Source: Thalassovita autumnalis
GTDB lineage: Bacteria; Pseudomonadota; Alphaproteobacteria; Rhodobacterales; Rhodobacteraceae
NCBI RefSeq assembly: GCF_001458255.1
Contig: NZ_CYSB01000036.1
Span: 80,054-144,053, forward strand
Direction: 5' to 3'
DNA length: 64,000 nt
The notes beneath the pieces were generated by a model. That model searched no databases and was not told the DNA's origin. It saw only the letters and a program-made list of their open reading frames with translations. Positions 53,566 to 61,933 of the stretch are shown in pieces; positions within the stretch are counted from its first letter, which is position 1; each line of letters begins with the position of its first letter. The position numbers were made by a program, and so were the translations under genes.

Positions 53566-54430
53566 GTTTCGCCCTCAGTTCAGAGTAGAGATAGGGAACC
53601 ACGATGGCAAAGACGACGCCCATCATCACCATGGCCGAGCTTGCCGCCTGACCAATGTCGCCGCGCGAAAACGCCATGGCGTACATGTAGGTTGCGGGCA
53701 GATCCGTGGCGTAGCCGGGGCCACCACCGGTCAGCGCGATGACCAGGTCAAAGCTCTTGATGGCGAGGTGAGCCAGCACGATGAAAGCCGACAGGAAGAT
53801 CGGGGCCATCGAAGGAATGATGATGGCGGAATAGATGCGCCAGGTCGGGATGCCGTCAACTTGGGCGGCCTTGATGATCTCTTCATCAACACCACGCAGA
53901 CCAGCAAGGAACAGCGCCATGACAAAGCCCGAGGCCTGCCAGACAGCGGCGATCACCACGGCGTAGATGGCGCGATCAGGGTTCACCACCCAGTCAAAGG
54001 CGAAGTTTTCAAAACCCCAGCCGCGCACGGTGGCTTCGATCCCCAGACCGGGGTTCATGATCCACTTCCATGCGGTCCCGGTCACAATCATCGACAGTGC
54101 CATCGGGTAGAGGTAGATCGTGCGCAGCGCGCCCTCGGCCCGGATTTTCTGGTCCAGCAGGATCGCCAGCAGCAGCCCCAGTACCATTGAGATCACGATG
54201 AAGAGCACGCCGAAGATAAAGAGGTTGTCCATCGCTGTGTCCCAACGGGGCGAAGCGAAGAGGCGTTCGTATTGAATAAGACCTTTGATCTCGTATTTCG
54301 GCAGTAGCTTGGAGCGGGTGAAAGAGACCCAGGCCGTCCAGAAGATGAAGCCGTAAACGAAGATGAGGATGGCCACGAAAGATGGGGCGAGCACCATCTT
54401 GGGCATGTGGCGTTCAAGCCATTCGGTCAT
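53558..54430 (-). CDS. Glucose/mannose-type ABC transporter permease 1
   Basis: 290 residues, six helices, MalF-like without the long extra N-terminal domain. The EAA loop reads IIKAAQVDGIPTWRIYSAIIIP. It corresponds to GtsB-type permeases of glucose uptake systems. It starts 62 bases after the binding-protein gene; that gap contains a hairpin. The start MTEWLERHMPK has GGTCG upstream only, so translation may be modest relative to the binding protein. Confidence 0.92.
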   Translation of the reverse strand: MTEWLERHMPKMVLAPSFVAILIFVYGFIFWTAWVSFTRSKLLPKYEIKGLIQYERLFASPRWDTAMDNLFIFGVLFIVISMVLGLLLAILLDQKIRAEGALRTIYLYPMALSMIVTGTAWKWIMNPGLGIEATVRGWGFENFAFDWVVNPDRAIYAVVIAAVWQASGFVMALFLAGLRGVDEEIIKAAQVDGIPTWRIYSAIIIPSMAPIFLSAFIVLAHLAIKSFDLVIALTGGGPGYATDLPATYMYAMAFSRGDIGQAASSAMVMMGVVFAIVVPYLYSELRAKHD

Positions 54431-54453
54431 TGTGACGACCTTTCATTTGCGGT

Positions 54454-54483
54454 GACCCGCCCCGCAGTTGATCGGGACGGGTC
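54454..54483 (-). other. Hairpin between binding-protein and permease genes
   Basis: GACCCG-C-CCCG and CGGG-A-CGGGTC pair with one internal mismatch and an 8-base loop, directly after the binding-protein stop on the - strand. It is at the same operon position as the hairpins at 13648 and 38917. Confidence 0.5.
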
Positions 54484-54492
54484 GGGGGGAGA

Positions 54493-55737
54493 TTACAGCG
54501 AGTTGGCGACCGAGTTGGCCAGCATCTCAACCGCGTCTGCCGAAGACATATCCGAGTTGAAATGCGCGGTCACAACATCGGTGATCGCACCAGCTTGGGC
54601 ACCGCGCAGTGCCATGCCGTGGGCATAGCTGGGCAGCAGCGAGCCTGCTTCGTTGCTGGCGTTCATGTCTTTGGCCGAGGTGTGGGCGCAGCTGTCGAAT
54701 TCATCCAGAGCAACGTCAACACGTGCAGGGATCGAGCCTTTGTTCAGGTTGAACACCTTCTGGAAGTTCTGACCAACGATCAGCTTGGCCAAAAGGTCCT
54801 GACCGGCTTTCTTGTCATCGCCGTCAACGTTGAACATCGCAAAGCTGTCAACGTTGTAGAGGTAACCTTCGCCGGGGGTAGAAGCACAGAGGAAGTCTTG
54901 GCCCGGCACTTTGCCAGCTGCAATAAACTCACCCTTGGCCCAGTCGCCCATGATCTGGAAGGCAGCTTCGCCGTTCATGACCATTGCAGTGGCAAGGTTC
55001 CAGTCGCGACCTGCAAAGTTGCTGTCCACATAGCCACGCAGGGTGCGCATCTGGTCGAAGATCTCAACCATGGTGTCAGATTTCAGGGTGTCCATGTCCA
55101 GTTCGACAAATGCTTTTTTGAAGAACTCAGGACCACCGATGCCCAGTGCAACGGCTTCAAAGACGGTCGCGTCCTGCCAGGCCTGACCGCCGTGAGCCAG
55201 CGGGATGATGCCTGCGGCCATCAGCTTGTCTGCGGCGGCGTTGAACTCAGCCCAGGTGGTGGGCATTGCGATGTCGTTGGATTTCAGGACATCAGCGTTG
55301 GCCCAGATCCAGTCAATGCGGTGGACGTTCACCGGCGCGGCGCACCAGGTGCCTTCGCATTTCATATGACCAGCGATCGAGGCTGGCAGAACATCGGCCC
55401 AGCCTTCTGCTTCGGCGACCGACGAAATGTCCGCCAGAACGCCCTCTTCGTACCATTCCTGAATGGCCGGGCCTTTCAGCTGAACGGCGGTCGGTGCGTT
55501 GCCCGACAGGACACGGGCGCGCAGTGCAGTCATTGCTGCGTCACCGCCACCACCTGCAACCGGCATGTCGGTCCAGGTGCCGCCATTGTCTGCAAATTCA
55601 CTTTGCAGAACGGCCACGGATTTCGCTTCGCCGCCGGATGTCCACCAATGCAGAACTTCGGCTTCCGGACCTGCAACAGCCATGTTGGATGCAACAATCG
55701 ACGCCACCGCTGCGGTGGCGAATACGGATTTCTTCAT
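54493..55737 (-). CDS. Glucose/mannose-type ABC binding protein (GtsA-like)
   Basis: 414 residues; signal peptide ending near NMAVAG, then EVLHWWTSGGEAKSVAVLQ and VAGGGGDAAMTALRARVLSGN, the signature of the GtsA glucose/mannose binding proteins of Pseudomonas. ATG 55737 follows a strong GGAGGTAAT site, the best in the operon. The divergent two-component system at 55982-58164 corresponds in position to the GltR/GtrS pair that controls Gts in Pseudomonas. Glucose or mannose is the likely ligand, from family resemblance only. Confidence 0.88.
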   Translation of the reverse strand: MKKSVFATAAVASIVASNMAVAGPEAEVLHWWTSGGEAKSVAVLQSEFADNGGTWTDMPVAGGGGDAAMTALRARVLSGNAPTAVQLKGPAIQEWYEEGVLADISSVAEAEGWADVLPASIAGHMKCEGTWCAAPVNVHRIDWIWANADVLKSNDIAMPTTWAEFNAAADKLMAAGIIPLAHGGQAWQDATVFEAVALGIGGPEFFKKAFVELDMDTLKSDTMVEIFDQMRTLRGYVDSNFAGRDWNLATAMVMNGEAAFQIMGDWAKGEFIAAGKVPGQDFLCASTPGEGYLYNVDSFAMFNVDGDDKKAGQDLLAKLIVGQNFQKVFNLNKGSIPARVDVALDEFDSCAHTSAKDMNASNEAGSLLPSYAHGMALRGAQAGAITDVVTAHFNSDMSSADAVEMLANSVANSL

Positions 55738-55843
55738 AAGATTACCTCCCAAGTGTGGCTGCCCGTTGGGGCAGCGCTGTTTAATTGGTGCCTCAGGTTT
55801 GCAGGTCCAAACAATGGCCCATCCGGCCCTTTTAGGTGAGTCA

Positions 55844-55910
55844 TGTCACAAAATCCGGCCTTCTGTTACACGTTGTTACCTTGGCCTTGATTTTGTTGCA
55901 TGGTGTTACA
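55844..55910. promoter_or_regulatory. Five TGTTACA-like heptamers on a 10-bp grid
   Basis: TGTCACA (55844), TGTTACA (55864), TGTTACC (55874), TGTTGCA (55894) and TGTTACA (55904) all start at exact multiples of 10 from one another and face the same way. The pairs 55864/55874 and 55894/55904 look like two direct-repeat dimer sites for an OmpR-type response regulator, such as the one starting at 55982. They lie between divergent promoters, so one protein could control both directions. Confidence 0.65.
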
Positions 55911-55981
55911 AACCCAGGGCAGGAGGCGCGGCACACCCCACGGCGGGGCGGGCTGCGACAAGGAAGAAGAGGGAGACAGCC

Positions 55982-56716
55982 ATGGCGATTCCGCGGCTAT
56001 TGGTTGTGGATGATGACGCTGAAACGCGCAGCATGATGACGCAGTTCATGCGGCAAAACGGCTTTATCGCACTGCCCGCACAAAGCGAGGCTGAGATCCA
56101 GGCGCAGTTGGAAAACGGACGCGTGGACCTGATCCTGCTGGATGTGATGCTGGGCGATGAAAACGGGGTCGAAATCTGCGCCCGGCTGCGTAGCGACCAG
56201 GATGTTCCGATCATCCTTGTCTCAGCGCTTTCGGCTGACCATCAGCGAATGGCGGGCTATGAGGTCGGGGCGGATGACTATATCGCCAAGCCGTTTAACC
56301 CGCAGTTGTTGCTGGCGCGGGTGCGGGCAGTGTTGCAACGCGCACAGCGCTCCGCTTCGCTGACCTATCGGCGCAAGGTGGGGACCTTCCGCTTTGGCGG
56401 CTGGGTCTATGACGCCAAACATGACGAGGTGCGCTCACCCGAAGGGTTTCAGGTGGCGCTGTCGCGGCGGGAAACCAGCCTGTTGAAGGTGCTTCTGGCC
56501 AATCCCCACATCCCCCTGACCCGTGAAGAGATTGCGGCAGCGCTGGATGTGACGGGCGACAGTGGCACGCCGGATACCGCAGGCCGCGCGATTGACGTGC
56601 TGGTGGGGCGCTTCCGTTCCAAGATTGAAAAGAACCCCAAAGACCCGCAGATGCTGCGGACGGAACGCGGTGTGGGCTATGTCTTTGCCGTGGATGTCCG
56701 GGTTGAGGCGGACTGA
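55982..56716 (+). CDS. OmpR-family response regulator (GltR-like)
   Basis: 244 residues: receiver domain (about 4-118) with phosphoacceptor Asp54 (LLLDVMLG), acidic pocket VVDDDAE and Lys in IAKPFNP; then a winged-helix output domain (about 140-238) ending LRTERGVGYVF. ATG 55982 follows GAAGAGGGAGACAGCC. It overlaps the sensor kinase by one base. Divergence from the glucose/mannose-type ABC operon and the repeated heptamers between suggest that it regulates that transporter. Confidence 0.9.
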   Translation: MAIPRLLVVDDDAETRSMMTQFMRQNGFIALPAQSEAEIQAQLENGRVDLILLDVMLGDENGVEICARLRSDQDVPIILVSALSADHQRMAGYEVGADDYIAKPFNPQLLLARVRAVLQRAQRSASLTYRRKVGTFRFGGWVYDAKHDEVRSPEGFQVALSRRETSLLKVLLANPHIPLTREEIAAALDVTGDSGTPDTAGRAIDVLVGRFRSKIEKNPKDPQMLRTERGVGYVFAVDVRVEAD

Positions 56717-58164
56717 TGCGGTTTTCCTTCCGCCTGCGCTCCCTCGGCATTCTTTGGACCCTTTCCGCCTTTGTTGCGGGGGCGGTGGCGGCGTGGCTTT
56801 GGGTCAGTTCCAACGCCGATTGGCGGGCCCATCAGCTGCGCGCCTATGCCGGTGGCGTGGCGCTCTATGATGCGCTGCGCGGGGACAGTCAGCCGCCCGC
56901 CGGCGTCAGGCTGAAACCCCTATCACCGGCGGAAACGCTTCTGGCGAATGAGGGCGCTTTTGCCCGGCTGCAGAAACCCGGCAAACCCGCCTATATCACC
57001 AATGTGTCGATCTATGCCGATCAGGGCGAATTCTTCACCGGGTCGCGCCTGAACATCGCGGTGATTTCTTCCACGCTGCGCTATCAGGTGTCTGCCCTGC
57101 CGCAGGGTGAAAACCGATCCGCGCCTGAAAAACTGGGGGCGATCACGCAGCTTTTGGCGACCTATTGCAGCGATCCCATCCTGCTGGCCCGGCTTGGCAA
57201 TGACCTGTGGTGGCGGGTCGATGGGCTGGCGCTGTGGGGCTGTGAGGCGGCGCCGAATGACTGGCGTTTGGCGGCTGTGGCGTTGGCTGTTCTGGCGCTT
57301 GCGGTGTTGCTGAGCCAAGTGGCGGAAACCGCGGCAACCTTTGATCGCTTTGCCCAGGCGCTGCGGGCTCATCGCCGTTTTGGCGGGCCGGAAAGCTACC
57401 GCGCCGAAGGCCCGGCCGAATTGCGTGAGATTGTGCAGGCGGTGAACGCCTATCTGGAAAGCGAACGGGCACAGCTGAGCAAACGGGCGGTGGTGCTATC
57501 TGGCGTCAGCCATGACCTGGGCACACCAGCCACCCGCCTGCGCCTGCGATCTGCGCTGATCCCCGATCCCGAACTGCGCGAGAAGCTGGAAGGCGATATC
57601 GACCAGATGACCGGCATGATCGAAAGCGTTCTGACCTACACCCGCAGTGAGCTGAACACCGAGGAGCCGCGCCAGATTTCCTTGACCGCGCTGATTGAAG
57701 CGCTGGTGGAGGACTATCAGGATCTGGGCGATCCGGTAAGCTTCAGCCGCCGCGCACCTGAGATGATCGAGGGTGGGCGGTCTGTGTTCATGTCCCGCAC
57801 CGGGCAAACCCTGGCCCCTGAGGAACGTCGCGTGCTGGTCGCCGCGCGACCGATCTCATTACAGCGGGCGCTGTCAAACCTGATCGACAACGCTTTGAAA
57901 TACGGCCGCCGGGCAACTGTTGAGTTGGAAGCCATGGCCGATCGCGCCGTGATCACCGTTGAGGATGAGGGTTCCGAGTTCTCCGTTGCGGATATTGAGG
58001 GCATGTTGGCGCCGTTCCAACGTGGGCCCAACGCACAATCCGTCGATGGTTTTGGCCTTGGTCTGACCATTGTGGCAACCGTGGCGGAACAACACGGCGG
58101 GCACCTCAGCTTTGAAGAAGGGCGCACCGGTCTGCGGGCCCGGCTGGAGATCCAGCGCGGCTAG
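56716..58164 (+). CDS. Sensor histidine kinase (GtrS-like)
   Basis: 482 residues: transmembrane helices at about 10-30 and 182-202 enclose a periplasmic sensing domain; a HAMP-like linker follows, then the H-box VSHDLGTPATRLRLR (phospho-His) and the ATP-binding region with NLIDNALKYG (N-box), EDEGSEF (G1) and GFGLGLTIV (G2). H-box reads DLGTP instead of the commoner DLRTP. It pairs with the upstream response regulator by a one-base overlap and ends with TAG, 3 bases before the convergent MFS gene. Confidence 0.9.
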   Translation: MRFSFRLRSLGILWTLSAFVAGAVAAWLWVSSNADWRAHQLRAYAGGVALYDALRGDSQPPAGVRLKPLSPAETLLANEGAFARLQKPGKPAYITNVSIYADQGEFFTGSRLNIAVISSTLRYQVSALPQGENRSAPEKLGAITQLLATYCSDPILLARLGNDLWWRVDGLALWGCEAAPNDWRLAAVALAVLALAVLLSQVAETAATFDRFAQALRAHRRFGGPESYRAEGPAELREIVQAVNAYLESERAQLSKRAVVLSGVSHDLGTPATRLRLRSALIPDPELREKLEGDIDQMTGMIESVLTYTRSELNTEEPRQISLTALIEALVEDYQDLGDPVSFSRRAPEMIEGGRSVFMSRTGQTLAPEERRVLVAARPISLQRALSNLIDNALKYGRRATVELEAMADRAVITVEDEGSEFSVADIEGMLAPFQRGPNAQSVDGFGLGLTIVATVAEQHGGHLSFEEGRTGLRARLEIQRG

Positions 58165-58167
58165 ACC

Positions 58168-59439
58168 TCAGGTTCGGGTGCTTTGCAGGCTTTCTGGGTA
58201 TAGCATCTGCCGCGGTGTCGCGAGCAGCAGGAAAATCGCGATGAGTTTCAGCAGGCTGGGCACTACTGCATAGGCCAGACCAAGCGCGTTCAGCGCCTCC
58301 ACCCCGTTTTGCGCGGCAGGGCTGTAGCCCGCGGCCTGCAGCGCCGGCAGGGCGACCGCCGCCGCCACTGCCAGCGCCACTTTGGCGGCAAAGGACCAGA
58401 GGCCAAAGCCGATCCCCTCAGGTAATTCAAACCGTGCCAATGAGGCCGCAAACAGCGCTGGCAGGATAACCATATCCGCCGCCAGTGCCGCACCGGAGGC
58501 AAGGCAAACGATGGTAAACCCCCAGGTGGACCCAGGTTCCAGAACCGCGGCCCAGCCAAAGCTGAAGATCGCCAAAGTCATCGCCGGAACCAGAACCTGC
58601 CGCGCGCCCCAGCGCTTGGCCGCCATTGCCCAAAACGGTGCCGCCAGCCCTGCGCTGAGGAAGAACAACAACAGGAAGGGGCCGGTGAGGTTTGGCAATT
58701 GCAGACGGTCCTCGACAAAGAAAATGAATAGCGTCGACGACAGCGCCACCGGCAGCGCGTTGATCAATCCGATCAGCAGCAACCACATCGGCGCTGGCGC
58801 CCAGAGTTGCCGCAGGTTCAGCTTGCGCCGCGTCACCGGGTGGCCCGCTGGGCCAACCCAGAGCGCCCGGGTGCTCAGCGCCGCCAGCGCAATCAGCGTC
58901 ACCAGTAGCAGGCCAAATTCGCGGTAGGGGGCATCCCGTCCAAGGGTGATCAGGATCTGTGGCGCACTGGCGGCAATCAACACGCCGCCCAAAAGACCCG
59001 CCTCACGCCAGCCGGCCAGCTTTAGATGGGCATGAGGTTGTGAACCGCCCGCCAGCGTCACGCCTTGGCCGTAAAACAGGATGTGCAACAGGCTGTAGCT
59101 GGTGAAAACCACGATGAGCGCAGCCATCAGCCAGGGTAGGGGTGCAATCGGCGCGGGCAGGACAAACAACATCAGAAAGCCAAGTGCCAACCCGGCCAAC
59201 CCGATTTGGCTGAGGCGCAGGCGCTGCGGCGCATAGCGATCCACCAGCCAGCCAAGCACCGGATCCTGGATCAGGTCGATCAGGCGGATGGTGATCAACA
59301 CGCCGCCCAATGTGGCCAGATCAATGCCCAACTCGCTGGCGGCAAAGCTGGGCAGGTGGATGTAAAGCGGTATGCCCGCGCTGGCCAGAACCGCGGCGAA
59401 CAGGGCAACTTTGGGATAAAGACGGGTGGCTGGAGTCAT
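58168..59439 (-). CDS. MFS/GPH-type transporter
   Basis: 423 residues, about twelve helices, of the MelB-like glycoside-pentoside-hexuronide group in the MFS. An early motif RLIDLIQDPVLGWLVDRYAP matches the family's conserved D-P-x-x-G-x-x-x-D-R region. The substrate is not recognisable. Its start overlaps the end of the chalcone-isomerase-like gene by four bases, so the two are translated together. Confidence 0.82.
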   Translation of the reverse strand: MTPATRLYPKVALFAAVLASAGIPLYIHLPSFAASELGIDLATLGGVLITIRLIDLIQDPVLGWLVDRYAPQRLRLSQIGLAGLALGFLMLFVLPAPIAPLPWLMAALIVVFTSYSLLHILFYGQGVTLAGGSQPHAHLKLAGWREAGLLGGVLIAASAPQILITLGRDAPYREFGLLLVTLIALAALSTRALWVGPAGHPVTRRKLNLRQLWAPAPMWLLLIGLINALPVALSSTLFIFFVEDRLQLPNLTGPFLLLFFLSAGLAAPFWAMAAKRWGARQVLVPAMTLAIFSFGWAAVLEPGSTWGFTIVCLASGAALAADMVILPALFAASLARFELPEGIGFGLWSFAAKVALAVAAAVALPALQAAGYSPAAQNGVEALNALGLAYAVVPSLLKLIAIFLLLATPRQMLYPESLQSTRT

Positions 59440-60038
59440 TGACCACGCAGCTGGCTGGATAGCTTGGGGTCACGGGACTGATCCGACATCCAGATCGACA
59501 GCAGGCGTTTGCGGATATCGGGATGGCTCAACTCACAGGTCTTGCGGCCATTGAACAGGAAATCAACGCGATCCTTCTGCGCCCCAAAGGCCACAAACCG
59601 GTCACCGGGGGACACTGTGCGATAACAGCCCTGCAGTTTGCTCAGAATTTCAGGATGGTCCGTCTGGTCGCCCTCCAGCCGTTCCAATTCCTTGCCAGAG
59701 GCATAGACCAGCCTGTCCCGTTTGAAACTGCGGTCATAGGCCAGTTCCAGCGCAAAGGGTTGAGACCAGGAAAACGGTGCGGCATTGGCGGTGAACAGCC
59801 GCGCCGAATAGATCGGAATTCCTAACCAGCGGACCTTGGCACTGCCGCGTTGCGCTGCCGTTCGCAGGGAGCTTGCTATCGCTGCAGGGACCGCCAGATG
59901 GGGCGAATCTGTTTGAGCGGTCTTGGCAGAACTGGATCCGGCCAGCGCAACGCAGACAGTCATGACAAGTGCGAATACGAAGCCGAAAACGCCGCCGGAG
60001 GCGATGAGGGGAGGCCTATTGAAGCGGCGATAATTCAT
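59436..60038 (-). CDS. Chalcone isomerase-like exported protein
   Basis: 200 residues: an N-terminal hydrophobic segment (about 12-36) acting as signal or anchor, then a chalcone-isomerase-like fold (VRWLGIPIYSARLFTANAAP, FALELAYDRSFKRDRL). Bacterial members are not flavonoid enzymes as a rule and may bind fatty acids or lipids. ATG 60038 has AAGGA at proper spacing; ATG 60044 is too close to it. It is coupled to the downstream MFS gene and divergent from dctB. Confidence 0.72.
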   Translation of the reverse strand: MNYRRFNRPPLIASGGVFGFVFALVMTVCVALAGSSSAKTAQTDSPHLAVPAAIASSLRTAAQRGSAKVRWLGIPIYSARLFTANAAPFSWSQPFALELAYDRSFKRDRLVYASGKELERLEGDQTDHPEILSKLQGCYRTVSPGDRFVAFGAQKDRVDFLFNGRKTCELSHPDIRKRLLSIWMSDQSRDPKLSSQLRGQ

Positions 60039-60184
60039 CAGCATGGTCCTTCTTGTCTTAGTGCTTACGATCTGGCCGGGTGAATGGATCACTCTTAACC
60101 GGCATGTTGACCGGCATCGGCGTACCCTTGGGGCATGAAATCCGCCAAGCGCTTGCAATTCGTTGAAAGATCGCCAATCAGGAA

Positions 60185-61933
60185 ATGGTGAAATCTCTGC
60201 GTCTCATCCTTTTTGCGCTTCTGGCGCTGGTGGTGGCCTTTGGCTGCTATAGCGCCGCTATGTCCTATTTCCGCGCCGAAGAGCAGCAGCGCGCCGAAGG
60301 CCGGCTGTCGCTTTATCATTCGACCGTGACCGCCGAGATTGAGCAGTTTTCCCACCTGACCTACGTGTTGGCCCGCGATGCCTTTGTGATCGATGCCGCC
60401 AGCGCCGCCGCCACCGGGGAACTGGCCGGTGCTTTGAATGAGGCGCTGAACAACCGGCTGAAGTCCTTCGCTGCTGAGGCAGGGCTGGATGCGATCTATC
60501 TGATGCGCCCAGACGGTACCACCATCGCCACCTCAAACGCGGATCTGCCCGAAAGCTTTATCGGCAAGAACTATGCGTTTCGCCCCTACTTCCAGACCGC
60601 GCGGGATGGTGAACAGGGCCGGTTCTACGGGATCGGCTCCACCACCGGCCTGCCCGGGTATTTCATTGGCGATCCTGTGCGCAATGTCACAGGGGCCTTG
60701 GTGGGTGTGGTGGCGCTGAAGCTCGACATCTCCATGCTGGAGGCCCGCTGGCGCAGCGCGGGGGAGCAGGTGATGCTGGTCAATCAGGACGGTGTTGTGC
60801 TGCTGGCCTCTGATCCGGATTGGCGCTACCGCGTGCTGCAACCCTTGCAGCAGGCACAGCGGGCGCAGATCGAAACCGCCCGGCAGTTTGCCACTGAACC
60901 TCTGCCGCCCTTGGACTGGGAACCGCTGGCTGGGGGGCGGGCCCGGATCGGTATGGATGAGCGTTTGCACCTCACCGCCTCTGACCTGCCGCAGGGCTGG
61001 GTGCTGCATTACTTCGCCAGCGAAGAACGGGCCCAGTTCCGCGCCGCCCTCTTGACCGGTGGCCTGTTGTTGATCGCAACCTTGTGGCTGGTGGTCAGCC
61101 AGCAACGCCGGGCCCGGCGCATCGGCGCAGCCCTGCAGCAATCCAAAGATGAAGGCGTGCAGCTGCGTGAGGCCAACGACCGTCTGGCGGTGGAAATTGA
61201 CGAGCGCCGTGCCGCGGAACGGCGGCTGAAACGCACCCAGGACGAATTAGAACGTGCTTCGCGTCTGGCAGCTCTGGGGCAGCTGGCAGCTTCGGTCACC
61301 CATGAGTTGGGTCAGCCCATCGCCGCCATGCGCAACCACCTGGCGGCAGCCGAAATCTCGGGCAGTGGCGGGCGGGCCACGCCGCGTATCGCAGCACTGG
61401 TCGACCGGATGGAGGGGATCACCCGGCAGCTCAAATTCTTTGCCCGCACCGAGGGCGAAAGCTTTGCCGAGGTTGATCTGGCCAGCGCGATGGCCGCGGC
61501 AATTGAGCTGGTGCGCTCCAATTTGGATCAGGCGGAGGTCACGCTGGACTGGCAGCGCCCAGGCGCCCCCATCAATGTGCGGGCCAATCAGCTGCGGCTG
61601 GAACAGGTGATGACCAATATCCTGCGCAACGCGGTGGACGCTGTCGAAGGCGACAGTGAACGGCGCATTGAAGTGCATCTGGGCCAGTCTGAACACCATG
61701 GTTGGTTTGAGGTCCGCGACAGCGGCCATGGACTGGGCGCCGCGACGCTAAAGGACTTGCAGGAACCCTTTGTGACCACCCGCGAAAGCGGCCGTGGCAT
61801 GGGGTTGGGGCTGGCGATCTCGGCCAATATCATCAAAGAACACGCCGGTACGCTGGGGGCGCAGAACTTGGCGTCAGGTGGCGCCGCGTTTCGGGTAGAA
61901 ATTCCCCTGACCGAGGAGGGACAGGATGACTGA
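60185..61933 (+). CDS. dctB: DctB-like sensor kinase for C4-dicarboxylates
   Basis: 582 residues: transmembrane helix (about 8-28), double Cache-type periplasmic sensor (about 35-280; DAIYLMRPDGTTIATSNAD and NYAFRPYFQTARDG are DctB signatures), second helix (about 290-308), coiled linker, then H-box ASVTHELGQPIAAM and HATPase with NILRNAVDAV and GMGLGLAIS. It senses succinate, fumarate or malate and phosphorylates DctD. AGGAA touches ATG 60185, so GTG 60188 may be used. It overlaps dctD by 8 bases; a TRAP binding-protein gene lies downstream. Confidence 0.88.
   Translation: MVKSLRLILFALLALVVAFGCYSAAMSYFRAEEQQRAEGRLSLYHSTVTAEIEQFSHLTYVLARDAFVIDAASAAATGELAGALNEALNNRLKSFAAEAGLDAIYLMRPDGTTIATSNADLPESFIGKNYAFRPYFQTARDGEQGRFYGIGSTTGLPGYFIGDPVRNVTGALVGVVALKLDISMLEARWRSAGEQVMLVNQDGVVLLASDPDWRYRVLQPLQQAQRAQIETARQFATEPLPPLDWEPLAGGRARIGMDERLHLTASDLPQGWVLHYFASEERAQFRAALLTGGLLLIATLWLVVSQQRRARRIGAALQQSKDEGVQLREANDRLAVEIDERRAAERRLKRTQDELERASRLAALGQLAASVTHELGQPIAAMRNHLAAAEISGSGGRATPRIAALVDRMEGITRQLKFFARTEGESFAEVDLASAMAAAIELVRSNLDQAEVTLDWQRPGAPINVRANQLRLEQVMTNILRNAVDAVEGDSERRIEVHLGQSEHHGWFEVRDSGHGLGAATLKDLQEPFVTTRESGRGMGLGLAISANIIKEHAGTLGAQNLASGGAAFRVEIPLTEEGQDD

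Noticed and set aside
54562..55839. 425-codon open frame on the + strand opposite the GtsA-like gene
   Set aside because: Antisense shadow; the - strand protein has a signal peptide, strong ribosome site and family motifs.
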